Source: Syntrophales bacterium | Lineage (GTDB): Bacteria > Desulfobacterota > Syntrophia > Syntrophales > UBA5619 | Length of the DNA: 12,963 nucleotides | Assembly (NCBI GenBank): GCA_028712015.1 | Contig: JAQTRB010000027.1 | Coordinates: 1-12,963 of the forward strand | Direction of reading: 5' to 3' | Part shown: piece after piece, positions 12,746 through 12,963 of the stretch | Position numbering within the stretch: position 1 is the first letter of the stretch | How the letters are laid out: every line of letters begins with the position of its first letter | Notes under the pieces: generated by a model | What the model saw: only the letters and a program-made list of their open reading frames with translations | What the model was told of the DNA's origin: nothing | Database searches by the model: none | Made by a program: the position numbers and the translations under genes

Positions 12746-12963
12746 CTAACGCCCGAGGGCCGCCATAGGCGTCGCCGGCTCGGAAGAAGGGCCAGGGTCG
12801 GAACGGTTTGCCATTCCGGGAACCTTGGCGGGTTCGATCGTTTCGGCGTCTTCGGGCGTCGTTCCTTCGAGAAAGCATTCATAGATCGCCCCGTGGGTCC
12901 AGAGCCTTGCCGGTTCGCCGGTCTTCGGATCGATTCGAACGAAGACGATCCCCTCCGGCACCG
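12746..12963 (-). CDS. C-terminal tail of a class A penicillin-binding protein (PBP1A-type)
   Basis: Only the last 72 or so codons are inside the window; the gene runs off the right edge. The segment PEGIVFVRIDPKTGEPA matches the strand just after the transpeptidase domain of PBP1A-type peptidoglycan synthases (P-x-GIV-x-V-x-IDP-x-TG). It is followed by TPEDAETIE and a Pro/Ser/Ala-rich disordered end typical of their C-termini. The GTG near 12961 is an internal valine codon and not a start. The catalytic glycosyltransferase and serine transpeptidase parts lie outside the window, so activity cannot be judged. No terminator separates it from the cyclase gene, so some cotranscription is possible. 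Confidence 0.7.
   Translation of the reverse strand, partial: VPEGIVFVRIDPKTGEPARLWTHGAIYECFLEGTTPEDAETIEPAKVPGMANRSDPGPSSEPATPMAALGR

Noticed and set aside
1..12963. tRNA, rRNA, CRISPR, insertion sequence or phage signatures
   Set aside because: No repeat-spacer pattern, transposase motif, terminal inverted repeats with target duplications, or tRNA-like cloverleaf was seen on either strand.

Overview
The window is a compact, moderately GC-rich bacterial segment in which every credible gene lies on the minus strand, so transcription runs from high to low coordinates. The gene content is a Liv-type uptake system with a built-in acyl-CoA ligase and a 3-hydroxyacyl-CoA dehydrogenase, a valine/leucine/isoleucine biosynthesis operon with a Bacteroidetes/fungal-like ketol-acid reductoisomerase, and a diiron metallo-beta-lactamase-fold protein beside a class III cyclase. 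This suits an anaerobic Gram-negative bacterium of the former Deltaproteobacteria (Desulfobacterota, Syntrophales-like). That placement rests on gene style only and is tentative.

Layout in transcription order: (i) 12963-12746, the C-terminal tail of a class A penicillin-binding protein; (ii) 12708-11120, a class III nucleotidyl cyclase whose stop codon overlaps the start of a flavodiiron-like (ODP) metallo-beta-lactamase-fold gene, a likely signalling pair; (iii) 11104-10851, a leader region with a promoter candidate, a short Leu/Val-rich leader peptide and two tandem terminator hairpins; (iv) 10831-7378, ilvB-ilvN-ilvC, closed by a strong intrinsic terminator at 7351-7301; (v) 7228-1, a second operon livJ-livH-livM-acyl-CoA ligase-livG-livF, followed by a 3-hydroxyacyl-CoA dehydrogenase cut by the window edge.

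The strongest non-coding signal is the ilvB leader. A 29-codon ORF with nine branched-chain residues in eleven consecutive codons precedes two terminators whose arms can pair in mutually exclusive ways. Five segments can pair as 1:2 plus 3:4 (no terminators) or as 2:3 plus 4:5 (both terminators). This reads as ribosome-mediated transcription attenuation by branched-chain amino acid supply, with tandem terminators. Other points of interest are a perfect 28-bp palindrome between ilvB and ilvN, a zinc-ribbon-like cysteine tail on LivM, and a four-cysteine cluster inside the diiron protein next to the cyclase.

Functionally, ilvBNC makes the branched-chain precursors. The Liv operon imports a substrate that may be branched-chain amino acids. 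The embedded acyl-CoA ligase and the downstream dehydrogenase instead suggest a carboxylic acid that is activated to a CoA thioester on entry and then degraded by beta-oxidation-type steps. I saw no tRNA, rRNA, CRISPR array, insertion sequence or phage gene.
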